A stretch of 36,272 bases of DNA. Origin: Dysgonamonadaceae bacterium. Lineage in GTDB: Bacteria; Bacteroidota; Bacteroidia; Bacteroidales; Azobacteroidaceae. The position numbers and the translations under genes are program-made. Within the stretch, counting starts at the first letter, position 1, and each line of letters starts with the position of its first letter. The stretch spans positions 1 through 36,272 of the forward strand of contig JAITQA010000169.1 in assembly GCA_031289145.1 (NCBI GenBank). Reading direction: 5' to 3'. The notes under the pieces are model-generated. The model saw only the letters and a list, made by a program, of their open reading frames with translations. It did not search any database and had not been told where the DNA came from. This document shows positions 1 through 8,252 of this stretch, one piece after another.

Positions 1-1764
1 CAAGTTGTGAGCCGTAGCGAAACCGCCAAACTGACGCAGTATGACGATAATACTTTTGAACAGACGATTGTGGTCAATTCTCCGCAATTATGGTCGCCCG
101 AAACGCCCGCCCTATATACCGCCGAAACGAAATTGTATGACAACGGCGTGTTGAAAGACGTGTTTATCACCCGTTTCGGTATCCGCAAAGTCGAAATAAT
201 TCCCGACAAGGGATTGTTCCTCAACGATAAAGAGATTAAATTCCGCGGCGTATGCAATCATCACGACCTCGGTCCTTTGGGTGCGGCTATCAACAAAAGC
301 GCTTTGCGACGACAGCTTGCGATATTGAAGGATATGGGATGCAACGCAATCAGGACGTCGCACAATATGCCTGCGCCCGAACTGGTAGAACTCTGCGACG
401 AAATGGGTTTTATGGTGATGGTAGAAGCCTTCGACGAATGGAAGCAGCCAAAATCGAAAAACGGATACAACATCTATTTCGACGAATGGGCCGAAAAAGA
501 TATTGTAAATATGGTGTGGCATTATCGCAACAATCCGTCGGTAGTGATGTGGAGCATCGGCAACGAAGTTCCCGACCAGGCAACTCACGAAGGGATGAAA
601 CTCGCGCGTTTTCTGCAAGATATATGTCATCGCGAAGACCCAACCCGCAAAGTTACCATGGGTATCGACCGCGCACAAGTCGCTTTCGACAATCATTTTG
701 CATCAACTATGGACGTGGTCGGATTAAATTACCGGTTACAGTTTTATCAAAAGGCTTACAAGGAGTTAGCTCAACAAATCGTTCTGGGCAGCGAAACAGC
801 TTCGACAATAAGTTCGCGTGGCGTATATCATTTTCCTGTAGTCCGTACTTCGGGCAAGAAAACGGCTGACAGTCAGTGTTCGAGTTATGACAACGGACAA
901 CCCGGATGGTCAAATCTTCCGGAAGACGATTGGGTGCAGCATGATGATTATCGCTGGTGTATCGGGGAATTTGTGTGGACGGGGTTCGATTATCTTGGCG
1001 AGCCGACGCCTTATTATAATGACTGGCCGAATCACAGTTCGATGTTCGGAATCATTGATTTGGCGGGCATTCCCAAAGACCGTTACTTTCTTTACCGCAG
1101 CCATTGGAATCCATCGGCGGAAACGCTTCATATCCTTCCGCACTGGACGTGGCCGGGACGCGAAGGTGAAATAACGCCGGTATTTGTTTACACGAACTAC
1201 CCTGCTGCCGAATTGTTTATCAACGGAAAAAGTCAGGGACGCATCAGCAAAGACACGACGCTGACTGCTGCCGCCACCGATAACGACGAAGCGGCCAATC
1301 AACTGCTGCGTCAACGCCGTTACCGACTGATGTGGATGGATGTGAAATATGAGCCGGGAACGCTTAAAGTCGTGGCTTATGACGCGAACGGTAATGCCGT
1401 TGCCGAAAAAGAAGTGCATACCGCCGGAAAACCGCATCATCTCGAACTGACTGCCGACAGAACGGTTATCGACGCCGACGGAAAAGATTTGTCGTTTATC
1501 ACCGTGAAAGTTGTTGATAAAGACGGGAATCTTTGTCCGGACGCAAATAATACGATTCATTTCAAAACGAGCGGCGCCGGAAGCTATCGCGCAGCAGCAA
1601 ATGGCGACGCTACGAATATCGAACAGTTTCATCTTCCAGAAATGAGCGTATTTAAAGGACAGTTAGTCGCCATAGTGCAATCGTCGGAATCGTCGGGGAA
1701 AATACGGTTTGAAGCGCAAACAAAAGGATTGAAAAAAGCAGCGATAGCACTTGAAAGTCGATGA
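1..1764 (+). CDS. Glycoside hydrolase family 2 protein (beta-galactosidase-like), 5' end missing
   Basis: The reading frame is open from the first base, so the true start lies upstream; the GTG at 7 is only an internal valine. The visible 587 residues hold the C-terminal part of the Ig-like domain, the GH2 TIM barrel and C-terminal beta domains. The general acid/base is probably the Glu of WSIGNEV (codon 565-567) and the nucleophile the Glu of LGSETAS (codon 793-795); the WTGFDYLGEP segment follows, as in many Bacteroidota GH2 enzymes. The tail, from about visible residue 370, looks like a DUF4982-type domain plus an invasin-like Ig domain. The family hydrolyses beta-galactosides, beta-glucuronides or beta-mannosides, and the exact substrate cannot be read here. 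The missing N-terminus would carry the signal peptide. The gene ends 213 bases before rplU. Confidence 0.9.
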   Translation, partial: QVVSRSETAKLTQYDDNTFEQTIVVNSPQLWSPETPALYTAETKLYDNGVLKDVFITRFGIRKVEIIPDKGLFLNDKEIKFRGVCNHHDLGPLGAAINKSALRRQLAILKDMGCNAIRTSHNMPAPELVELCDEMGFMVMVEAFDEWKQPKSKNGYNIYFDEWAEKDIVNMVWHYRNNPSVVMWSIGNEVPDQATHEGMKLARFLQDICHREDPTRKVTMGIDRAQVAFDNHFASTMDVVGLNYRLQFYQKAYKELAQQIVLGSETASTISSRGVYHFPVVRTSGKKTADSQCSSYDNGQPGWSNLPEDDWVQHDDYRWCIGEFVWTGFDYLGEPTPYYNDWPNHSSMFGIIDLAGIPKDRYFLYRSHWNPSAETLHILPHWTWPGREGEITPVFVYTNYPAAELFINGKSQGRISKDTTLTAAATDNDEAANQLLRQRRYRLMWMDVKYEPGTLKVVAYDANGNAVAEKEVHTAGKPHHLELTADRTVIDADGKDLSFITVKVVDKDGNLCPDANNTIHFKTSGAGSYRAAANGDATNIEQFHLPEMSVFKGQLVAIVQSSESSGKIRFEAQTKGLKKAAIALESR

Positions 1765-1863
1765 AAATAATGCAATAGTTTGGTTAAATGCTGTTTTATA
1801 TATTCATGACAGAGGGTAAAACAATTTTTAAACAAAACAAATAAAAATTCTCTGCAAAAAATA

Positions 1864-1894
1864 TTTGCAAATCAGAAAAAATGTCGTACCTTTG
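1864..1894 (+). promoter_or_regulatory. Promoter of rplU-rpmA (Bacteroidota type)
   Basis: TTTG at 1864-1867, 19 bases, then TACCTTTG at 1887-1894 fits the primary-sigma consensus TTTG-N19/21-TAnnTTTG. Transcription should begin near 1900, giving a leader of about 75 bases. Confidence 0.8.
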
Positions 1895-1899
1895 CGGCT

Positions 1900-1977
1900 C
1901 CTATTCCTCAAGGGTATATGTAAGCGAAAGGAAGAAACCTTTCCACCCCCGGAAGTAACCTGTAAACAAAAAAACAG
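1900..1977 (+). promoter_or_regulatory. 5' leader of rplU with a small hairpin
   Basis: The leader contains a 6-bp stem, GAAAGG (1926-1931) with CCTTTC (1938-1943), around an AAGAAA loop, followed by a C-run and a GGAAG segment. Ribosomal-protein operons are often controlled by binding of their product to such leaders. That role here is only an inference. Confidence 0.35.
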
Positions 1978-2292
1978 ATGTACGTAATCGTAGACATTCA
2001 AGGTCAACAATTTAAAGTAGAAAAAGACCAGAAATTATTCGTTCACCATTTGGAAGGTGAATTGGGCGCTGAGGTGGAATTTGAAAAAGTCCTCTTGGTT
2101 GATAATGATGGTGAAGTAACAGTGGGCGCTCCTGTGATTGAAGGCGCAAAAGTGGTAGCTGAAATTTTAAATCCTTTGGTTAAAGGAGATAAAGTCCTGA
2201 TTTTCCACAAAAAGAGAAGAAAAGGACACCGTAAATTGAACGGTCATCGTCAGCAATTCTCTCAGATAGTGATCAAAGATATTCAGTCTTAA
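1978..2292 (+). CDS. rplU: 50S ribosomal protein L21
   Basis: This 104-residue protein has the normal length of bacterial L21. It starts with [15 protein letters not shown] and ends with the basic signature [19 protein letters not shown], which binds 23S rRNA. It is a structural component of the large ribosomal subunit and is located, as usual, directly upstream of rpmA with a 21-base gap. The start is fixed by the conserved N-terminus and by the promoter about 85 bases upstream. Nothing is unusual in the coding sequence. Confidence 0.98.
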   Translation: MYVIVDIQGQQFKVEKDQKLFVHHLEGELGAEVEFEKVLLVDNDGEVTVGAPVIEGAKVVAEILNPLVKGDKVLIFHKKRRKGHRKLNGHRQQFSQIVIKDIQS

Positions 2293-2313
2293 TTTGTTAA
2301 AAAACGCAGAAAA

Positions 2314-2577
2314 ATGGCACACAAAAAAGGAGTCGGTAGCTCAAAGAACGGACGCGAATCGCATAGTAAACGGTTAGGCGTTAAAATTTTTGGCGGCGAA
2401 ATCTGCAAAGCAGGTAATATTATTATTCGCCAGAGAGGAACCCAGCATCATCCGGGTATCAACGTAGGTATCGGAAGAGACCATACTTTGTATGCACTGA
2501 TGGATGGAACAGTAGTGTTTAGAAAAAGAAGAAACGACCGGTCTTTTGTTTCAATTGAACCGTTGGTGCAAGCATAG
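2314..2577 (+). CDS. rpmA: 50S ribosomal protein L27
   Basis: The 87 residues show the canonical L27 N-terminus [16 protein letters not shown] and the conserved core [20 protein letters not shown]. In the family the N-terminal tail reaches the peptidyl-transferase centre. There is no N-terminal extension of the kind that is cleaved in Firmicutes. It is co-transcribed with rplU and is followed within about 40 bases by a rho-independent terminator. Confidence 0.98.
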   Translation: MAHKKGVGSSKNGRESHSKRLGVKIFGGEICKAGNIIIRQRGTQHHPGINVGIGRDHTLYALMDGTVVFRKRRNDRSFVSIEPLVQA

Positions 2578-2617
2578 ACAGCATAAAATTTCTTTTATTC
2601 ATAACTTTAATTTTTTT

Positions 2618-2643
2618 AGCATCCTGAAAATGGATGCTTTTTT
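2618..2643 (+). terminator. Rho-independent terminator of rplU-rpmA
   Basis: The arms AGCATCC (2618-2624) and GGATGCT (2632-2638) form a perfect 7-bp stem with a 7-base loop and are followed by a T-run to 2643. On the minus strand the hairpin is followed by A rather than T, so it acts on the plus strand only. Confidence 0.85.
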
Positions 2644-2646
2644 GTT

Positions 2647-3234
2647 TTAAATTTCATCCAAGTTCACCAATTTATTAACGATAGCATAAATCGTTAAACC
2701 GGCTGTACTGTGTATTTGCAATTTTGTAGAGATATTCCGGCGATGACTGATTACCGTATGAGAAGAAAGGTGCAATTTATCGGCAATTTGTTTGTTAGTC
2801 AAGCCTTTTATTACACAGGCAATGATTTCTTTTTCACGGAAGGTGAGGGATTCCGGTTTGTTTTCTTTTTCCGGTTCAAAGATAAGTTTGGTTAGTTTTT
2901 CACTTATCTGATCGGCCGAATCATAGATGGAAATGATTTCGTCATACGCTTTTAACGTGATATTATCTGTAAGGGAATTTTGAAGCGCGACACATTTCAT
3001 CTGGGGATTGCTTACTTCTTTTCTTAGCTGCTGCAAGGGAAAAATATTCCATACCGAAGGATTTAAAATCAATAAATCAGGCTTTTCCCGGTTTAAGGAA
3101 GATTTTAATTGCGCTATATCAGCTATTTCAAAAATATCCATTCTGACGCCATTCATACGGTGTAAGACCGATACGATTCCACTCCGGATAATAATTGAAG
3201 GCTCAAGAATGGCAATTTTGACTAAATGATTCAT
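2647..3234 (-). CDS. LuxR-type response-regulator-like transcription factor with degenerate receiver
   Basis: The 195 residues consist of an N-terminal receiver-like fold (about 5-115) and a C-terminal LuxR/GerE helix-turn-helix (about 128-190) with LTFREKEIIACVIKG and LTNKQIADKLHLSSHTV. The acidic pocket is not conserved: the usual Asp-Asp/Glu pair near the N-terminus reads Glu11-Pro12, and the expected phospho-acceptor position is Asn58 (DLLILNPSVW). It is therefore unlikely to be switched by ordinary phosphorylation. The ATG overlaps the stop of the upstream hemerythrin-like gene in an ATGA arrangement, implying translational coupling and a shared role. The likely role is control of a stress response, possibly to oxygen or nitric oxide; this is inferred from the neighbour only. 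Confidence 0.8.
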   Translation of the reverse strand: MNHLVKIAILEPSIIIRSGIVSVLHRMNGVRMDIFEIADIAQLKSSLNREKPDLLILNPSVWNIFPLQQLRKEVSNPQMKCVALQNSLTDNITLKAYDEIISIYDSADQISEKLTKLIFEPEKENKPESLTFREKEIIACVIKGLTNKQIADKLHLSSHTVISHRRNISTKLQIHSTAGLTIYAIVNKLVNLDEI

Positions 3235-3932
3235 GATGATTTCCGGATTTTATTCTCTAAATCCACTATAGCAGGAAGAAACAGGTATTCTTCTACTGCA
3301 TTGTGCGAAGCCAAATCTTTTTCGCAATTGAATATATCAAACAAGACGTCGTTAATTTCATGGGTGCTTTGTGCCGGATAATATTTAATCAGAATATTTT
3401 TGAATTCAGTCAGCCGCATTTCAATCTGCTCATGCGGCTTACTGAAAACGAGGGAACATTTATTTTTATTTTCAGCTTTCTGCAAGGATTTTACGTAAGG
3501 GAAAACTTTCCTGTTTTCATTCATCATGTGATTGTTGACTTCCAAAACAAATTTGTCAAAATACCCTAACACAGCTTTGTTCAAGTTGTCTTCATCCTTA
3601 TTCAAGACTTTCAATAATTTTTTCCGGATTTCAGGCAAACGATAATTGAGAAAAAAATCGTGCGAGTTATGCAGGTAATCAATCAGCGAATCAATGGAAA
3701 TATTGGTTTCAAAAGAAAGGGGAATCCGGTTTCCGTTAGCGATAAGATTGATTATAGCAAGGAAAGTATGAACATCTACACCATTCTCCCGACAAACGTC
3801 TCCAATCGTTTTTTCTCCAAAACCCAAAGCAATACCGAACCGGCTCATTACCAATAAAGCCGGATAATTTTCGCCAATCAGTTGGCTCATAACATCGGTT
3901 TCGCCGTATTTTCCAAATCTGAATTTATTCAT
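3231..3932 (-). CDS. Hemerythrin-domain protein related to ScdA/YtfE (Ric)
   Basis: The 233-residue protein has an N-terminal region (about 10-60) resembling the ScdA_N/DUF542 domain and a C-terminal four-helix hemerythrin HHE-like region (about 80-225). Candidate iron ligands sit in HNSHDFF, NNHMMNEN, KPHEQIE and SHNAVEEY. The family includes di-iron proteins that repair Fe-S clusters after nitrosative or oxidative damage. The Cys-Cys pair typical of ScdA_N is absent: the corresponding stretch reads FGIALGFGEKT, with only one downstream Cys in DVCRENG. The protein is cytoplasmic with no signal peptide. It is the first gene of a two-gene operon with the LuxR-type regulator. Confidence 0.75.
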   Translation of the reverse strand: MNKFRFGKYGETDVMSQLIGENYPALLVMSRFGIALGFGEKTIGDVCRENGVDVHTFLAIINLIANGNRIPLSFETNISIDSLIDYLHNSHDFFLNYRLPEIRKKLLKVLNKDEDNLNKAVLGYFDKFVLEVNNHMMNENRKVFPYVKSLQKAENKNKCSLVFSKPHEQIEMRLTEFKNILIKYYPAQSTHEINDVLFDIFNCEKDLASHNAVEEYLFLPAIVDLENKIRKSS

Positions 3933-3961
3933 TTAAATATGTTAATATGCCATTCATGTTG

Positions 3962-3969
3962 CAAAGGTA
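3962..3969 (-). promoter_or_regulatory. -7 element upstream of the hemerythrin/regulator operon
   Basis: On the minus strand this reads TACCTTTG, a perfect TAnnTTTG. No good TTTG is present 19-21 bases upstream, which suggests that the promoter needs an activator. The start codon is about 30 bases downstream. Confidence 0.65.
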
Positions 3970-4012
3970 GTGATTATAAGTTGAATCATACTACCTAAAA
4001 ATAATGTTTTTT

Positions 4013-4039
4013 ATAGCTAAATATAGCAAACAATAGCTA
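4013..4039. repeat. Three ATAGCWA repeats at 10-bp period
   Basis: ATAGCTA (4013-4019), ATAGCAA (4023-4029) and ATAGCTA (4033-4039) start exactly 10 bases apart, one helical turn each. They lie about 44-70 bases upstream of the -7 element of the minus-strand hemerythrin/regulator operon, a normal place for activator binding. Confidence 0.6.
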
Positions 4040-4084
4040 TTCCCGATTGTATGCGGGTGCATTGGCAAATAGACCGGAAACAGT

Positions 4085-4618
4085 TTACCGGCTAAATTCA
4101 CAGCCACAATATTGTTGGTTATAAAATCCGTTCTCTTTTAGCAGTATACGGCGGCGTTCGCTTAATCCTTCTTTTCGCCAATTTTTTTCAAAAAACGTCA
4201 GGCCGGGAAACTGCGATGCCGCCCAATTACCTGCTTGCGCAATCTGTGTAAGGCTTTTCCAACGGGAGGAAGCCAGTGTGGTCGCAAAGGTATCCAATCC
4301 GCTTTCAGACGCCAGACGGGCTGTCGCCAATAAACGCAACTGAAAACATTTCAGACAACGCAACCCTCTTTCAGGTTCATTTTCAAGCCCTTTCATATCT
4401 TTAAGCCAAAATGCATGGTCATAATCGCCATCAATGATTGCTACTCCTAATGAAGCGGCATAACGGCTACACTCGTTCTTCCGTATTGCATACTCCTCCT
4501 CCGGAAAAATGTTCGGATTGAAATAAAACAGAACGGGACGAATGCCTTGTGCAAGTAAATTTTCAATAATTGCTGCGGAACAAGGAGCGCAGCATGTATG
4601 TAATAATAATTTTTGCAT
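4085..4618 (-). CDS. queH: Epoxyqueuosine reductase QueH
   Basis: The 177 residues match QueH (formerly DUF208), a non-orthologous replacement for QueG that reduces epoxyqueuosine to queuosine in tRNA, the last step of queuosine synthesis. The conserved cysteines are visible: HTCCAPC (Cys9, Cys10, Cys13), LRCLKC near residue 87 and YCGC near the C-terminus. In the family these bind a 4Fe-4S cluster and a second metal. The protein is cytosolic. The gene stands alone and is divergent from galK, with which it shares a 101-base promoter region. The ATG at 4618 sits just before the conserved LLLHTCCAPC start. Confidence 0.9.
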   Translation of the reverse strand: MQKLLLHTCCAPCSAAIIENLLAQGIRPVLFYFNPNIFPEEEYAIRKNECSRYAASLGVAIIDGDYDHAFWLKDMKGLENEPERGLRCLKCFQLRLLATARLASESGLDTFATTLASSRWKSLTQIAQAGNWAASQFPGLTFFEKNWRKEGLSERRRILLKENGFYNQQYCGCEFSR

Positions 4619-4627
4619 CGGTTTGAG

Positions 4628-4658
4628 TTTGAAAATACAAAATTAATTAGTATTTTTG
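4628..4658 (+). promoter_or_regulatory. Promoter of galK
   Basis: TTTG at 4628-4631, 19 bases, then TATTTTTG at 4651-4658 is a full Bacteroidota promoter. The predicted leader is about 55 bases. The element overlaps the opposed queH promoter, so the two polymerases may compete. Confidence 0.7.
4638..4645 (-). promoter_or_regulatory. -7 element of queH
   Basis: On the minus strand this reads TAATTTTG, matching TAnnTTTG. It lies 20 bases before the start codon and is interleaved with the galK promoter on the other strand. Confidence 0.55.
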
Positions 4659-4719
4659 TAAAAAATCCAATTTGTCTTATTAAAATCAATTTTTTAAATC
4701 AATTTTTACTAATTATCCT

Positions 4720-5868
4720 ATGGACACAACAAAGATTAAAACAAAATTCCAAGCGTTATTCGGAGAAGGCGGTGCGCTTTACGTTTCTCCCGGTAGAATT
4801 AACCTAATCGGCGAACACACCGATTACAACGGAGGGTTTGTCCTTCCCGGCGCCATTGATAAAGCCATGTATTGTGCCATCAAACCCAATGGAACGGATA
4901 GCGTAAATGCCTATGCGCTTGACTTGAACGAATCTTCTGCTTTCGGACTGAAAGAAGAAGACAAGCCTGCCGAAGGTTGGGCAAAATTTATTTTTGGCGT
5001 TTGCCGTGAAATGATTAAAAAAGGAAAATCCATTCCGGGATTCGATATCGTCATTTCGGGCGATGTTCCGCTGGGAGCAGGCATGTCGTCGTCGGCTGCT
5101 TTGGAAAGCGCTGTCGGATTCGCCCTGAACGACCAATACGGTCTGGGATTTTCCCGACAGGAACTGGCCTTGATAGGGCAAGCCACTGAACACAATTACG
5201 TAGGCGTAAAATGCGGCATTATGGACCAGTTTGCTTCTTGTCTTGGAAAAGAAGGCGCTTTGATTCGCTTGGACTGCCGTTCTTTGGAATACGAATATGT
5301 ACCTTTTTCACCCAAGGCTTACCAATTGGTATTGATAAATACTTGCGTAGCGCACAATCTGGCAGTTGGCGGAGAATACAACAAACGCCGCGAATCCTGC
5401 GAAAGAGTCGTAGCCGAGATTGCCAAAAACCATCCGGGTGTGAAACTGCTCCGCGATACGAATCTTGACGAGTTGAAAGAAGTAAAAAATAAAGTGGATG
5501 AAACGGATTATACCCGCGCAGAATTTGTGATTGAAGAAATACAACGTCTTTTAGACACTTGTGAAGCCCTGAAAAAGGACGATTACGAAACCGTCGGAAA
5601 AAAAATGTATGAAACACACGAAGGCCTGAGCAAAAAATATACGGTCAGCTGCCCGGAATTGGATTTCTTGAACGAACAAGCCAAGCAATACGGTGTAACC
5701 GGCTCGCGCGTTATGGGTGGTGGTTTCGGCGGTTGCACCATCAATCTGGTAAGGGAAGATAAAAAAGTGGATTTCGTGAAAAAAGCTACCGAAGCTTACG
5801 AAAAAACATTCAATATCAAGCCCAAAGTCTACGATGTGGTTATCAAAGACGGTGCAAGGAAAATCTGA
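4720..5868 (+). CDS. galK: Galactokinase
   Basis: The 382 residues are of the expected GalK length. The enzyme phosphorylates alpha-D-galactose with ATP, the entry step of the Leloir pathway. The galactokinase signature GRINLIGEHTDYNGG lies at about 25-39, the GHMP-kinase ATP motif VPLGAGMSSSAALE at about 115-128 and the third GHMP motif GGGFGGC near 332. It is cytosolic. The antiporter gene follows 47 bases later, and secreted beta-galactosidase-like and fucosidase genes lie downstream, so the galactose released there could feed this enzyme. No epimerase or uridylyltransferase gene is in the window. Confidence 0.97.
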   Translation: MDTTKIKTKFQALFGEGGALYVSPGRINLIGEHTDYNGGFVLPGAIDKAMYCAIKPNGTDSVNAYALDLNESSAFGLKEEDKPAEGWAKFIFGVCREMIKKGKSIPGFDIVISGDVPLGAGMSSSAALESAVGFALNDQYGLGFSRQELALIGQATEHNYVGVKCGIMDQFASCLGKEGALIRLDCRSLEYEYVPFSPKAYQLVLINTCVAHNLAVGGEYNKRRESCERVVAEIAKNHPGVKLLRDTNLDELKEVKNKVDETDYTRAEFVIEEIQRLLDTCEALKKDDYETVGKKMYETHEGLSKKYTVSCPELDFLNEQAKQYGVTGSRVMGGGFGGCTINLVREDKKVDFVKKATEAYEKTFNIKPKVYDVVIKDGARKI

Positions 5869-5915
5869 TTTCAAAGGTTTCCCGAATCGGCGGTAAAAAA
5901 ACAGGATAAAAGAAC

Positions 5916-8192
5916 ATGAAGAAAGGTATAAGAAATAGTATCTTTTATGTAGTAATGCTACTGATTTTCGGTTCCTTGATGTACCTTGTCGTCAAAAAAG
6001 GCGATAGTCATCAGGTAATCGGAACGGTAGATGCTGCCTATCATGTTCCGGAAAATTTGCATGAGGGTTTGACTGTTTTTTTCCGCCTGTTTGTCGACCA
6101 TATTCAGTCGCCATTCGGTATCCTGCTTTTGCAGATTATCACCATTCTTTTCTGTTGCAGGATATTAAGCGGGCTTTTCGTACTAATTAAACAACCGGCT
6201 GTGCTCGGGGAAATACTGGCAGGCATTATTTTAGGCCCCTCTATCCTCGGGCACTGGTTTCCGCAAATAGCGGGCTTCGTCTTTCCGGCTGAGTCCTTGG
6301 CTAACATGGGATTGCTGAGTCAGTTCGGCTTAATCCTTTTTATGTTTGCCATTGGAATGGAGTTGGATTTTGAGCAAGTAAGCAAAAAGCTGAAAGAAAC
6401 CATCCTCATCAGTCATGCCAGCACAATCGTTCCTTTCTCTTTGGGGATGCTGGCCGCTTATTTTCTTTATGACAAATATGCCGGGGAGGGTACGCCTTTT
6501 CATTCTTTTGCTTTGTTTATCGGCATCGCAATGAGTATTACGGCCTTTCCTGTGTTGGCGCGTATTATTCAGGAAAAAGGACTCACCAAATCACATTTGG
6601 GAACCATTTCGCTGGCCAGCGCCGCCAATGGCGATATAACCGCTTGGTGCCTGTTAGCAGTCGTAATTTCTGTGGTACAAGCGGGAAGTTTCCTAAGCGC
6701 TGTCTACAATATACTCTTCGCGGCGCTTTATCTATTAGCAATGTTCCTGCTCGTCCGTCCTTTCCTGAAGATGGTCGGTCAAGTATTCCACAATGAAGAG
6801 GTTATAGACAAACGTTTGGTCGCTTTTATCTTTTTTATCCTTATCATATCGGCTTTCATGACGGAAATTTTGGGCTTGCATGCCCTGTTCGGCGCATTCA
6901 TGGCTGGAGTAATCATGCCTGCCGACATCAAATTCAGGAAAATTATGACGGAAAAAGTGGAAGGGGTTTCCCTGTCACTTTTTCTACCTTTATTTTTCGT
7001 TTCAACCGGTCTGAAAACAGAAATCGGCTTATTGAATACGCCCGGTTTATGGCTCACTTGCGGCATACTGACCCTGGTAGCTATCATAGGAAAATTTGGC
7101 GGGGCTACCCTGTCCGCCCGCTTCGTTGGGGAAAGATGGAAACACAGCCTTTACATAGGCGCATTGATGAATACCCGTGGGCTGATGGAATTGATTGTCT
7201 TGACTATCGGGTATGAAATGCACATCCTGCCACCCTCCATTTTCGTGATGCTGGTACTGATGACGCTTGTCACAACTTTCATGACCACGCCTTTGATGAC
7301 TTTAATTAAAATCTGCTTCCGCGTACACGACAAATTAGTGGAAATGAAAAAATGGGAGCACCCGGAGGGCGTATTCAAAGTATTACTCTCATTTGGTCGC
7401 GCCGGAAACGGACAGGTAATGCTCAAAGTTGCCAACCAGATGTTCTCCAAGGGAGATAATAACTTGGAAGTAACTGCTTTGCATTTTACTACCGGAACGG
7501 ATGTAAACCCTTTGCAAACAGATATTTTCGAAACAGTAAGTTTCAGCCCTATCTTGCAAGAGGCGAAAAAATTAGGTATCAAGATTGATACCCGCTACGA
7601 AATATCAAACAATGTAAGCCAGGATATTTCTACCATTACCAACGAGGGCGGTTTCGATTTTCTTTTGGTGGGCGCAGGTATTACATGGAGCAATCTGCCG
7701 AATGATATTGCCGCCAATCAATACCGCGATTTAAGGAAGAACCGGCATTTCGTGCCGGAAGGCTGGTTTATCCCCAATGAACTGCTACAAGATAAAACCA
7801 AACTGTTTATTCAACAAGCCAACTGCGCCGTAGGGATTTTTGTAAACCGCGATTTTGAAAAAGCAGAAAAAATCATCCTTGTCATTGATTCGAAAGATGA
7901 TTTGTACCTTTTATCTTATGTGAAAATCCTGTTGAAATCGGCAGGCGGCTCACTTTATATCCTTGACCGTTCTCTGCCGGACAGTCCGGATAAAATTTTT
8001 ATCACACAAAAATTGAAACAATTTACGGACAGTCAAAAAACAGCCGGGATGTTGGCCGAAAAAGACATCTCAGCCAAATTATTGAAACGGTTCAATTTTA
8101 TGCTGATTAGTTATTCCACTTGGAACGAAGTTTCCGAACACCGGAAAGAAGCCCTCCAATTAATGCCTTCTACGCTGATTATCAGTAAATAA
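5916..8192 (+). CDS. CPA2-family cation/proton antiporter with C-terminal cytosolic domain
   Basis: The 758 residues begin with an N-terminal hydrophobic helix. A set of transmembrane helices over about 60-440 is of the Na+/H+ exchanger/Kef type, with the elements AVLGEILAGIILGPS, GDITAW (the family's ion-binding Asp region) and LFFVSTGLKTEIG. The C-terminal 300 residues are soluble and look like tandem universal-stress-protein-type domains, as in plant CHX-like and cyanobacterial relatives. It probably exchanges K+ or Na+ for H+ across the inner membrane. It follows galK by 47 bases without a visible promoter or terminator, so co-transcription is possible. A functional link to galactose, such as ion balance during sugar uptake, is speculation. 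Confidence 0.85.
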   Translation: MKKGIRNSIFYVVMLLIFGSLMYLVVKKGDSHQVIGTVDAAYHVPENLHEGLTVFFRLFVDHIQSPFGILLLQIITILFCCRILSGLFVLIKQPAVLGEILAGIILGPSILGHWFPQIAGFVFPAESLANMGLLSQFGLILFMFAIGMELDFEQVSKKLKETILISHASTIVPFSLGMLAAYFLYDKYAGEGTPFHSFALFIGIAMSITAFPVLARIIQEKGLTKSHLGTISLASAANGDITAWCLLAVVISVVQAGSFLSAVYNILFAALYLLAMFLLVRPFLKMVGQVFHNEEVIDKRLVAFIFFILIISAFMTEILGLHALFGAFMAGVIMPADIKFRKIMTEKVEGVSLSLFLPLFFVSTGLKTEIGLLNTPGLWLTCGILTLVAIIGKFGGATLSARFVGERWKHSLYIGALMNTRGLMELIVLTIGYEMHILPPSIFVMLVLMTLVTTFMTTPLMTLIKICFRVHDKLVEMKKWEHPEGVFKVLLSFGRAGNGQVMLKVANQMFSKGDNNLEVTALHFTTGTDVNPLQTDIFETVSFSPILQEAKKLGIKIDTRYEISNNVSQDISTITNEGGFDFLLVGAGITWSNLPNDIAANQYRDLRKNRHFVPEGWFIPNELLQDKTKLFIQQANCAVGIFVNRDFEKAEKIILVIDSKDDLYLLSYVKILLKSAGGSLYILDRSLPDSPDKIFITQKLKQFTDSQKTAGMLAEKDISAKLLKRFNFMLISYSTWNEVSEHRKEALQLMPSTLIISK

Positions 8193-8229
8193 TTTTTATG
8201 CTTCCATAGCAATAAACCGAACAATATAG

Positions 8230-8237
8230 TAATTTTG
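8230..8237 (+). promoter_or_regulatory. -7 element upstream of the GH2 gene
   Basis: TAATTTTG is a perfect TAnnTTTG, and the TTG inside it (8235-8237) is the longest possible start of the next frame. No clear TTTG is found 19-21 bases upstream. If it is used, transcription starts near 8243 and leaves only a very short leader. Confidence 0.5.
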
Positions 8238-8252
8238 CACCGGAATTTTAAA

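Noticed and set aside
910-1632. 240-codon open frame on the minus strand
   Set aside because: Antisense to the partial GH2 gene, with low-complexity basic composition and no recognisable domain.
4070-4095. CCGG-type hairpin at the end of queH
   Set aside because: The stem has a mismatch and no T-run follows on the minus strand, so it is not a convincing terminator.
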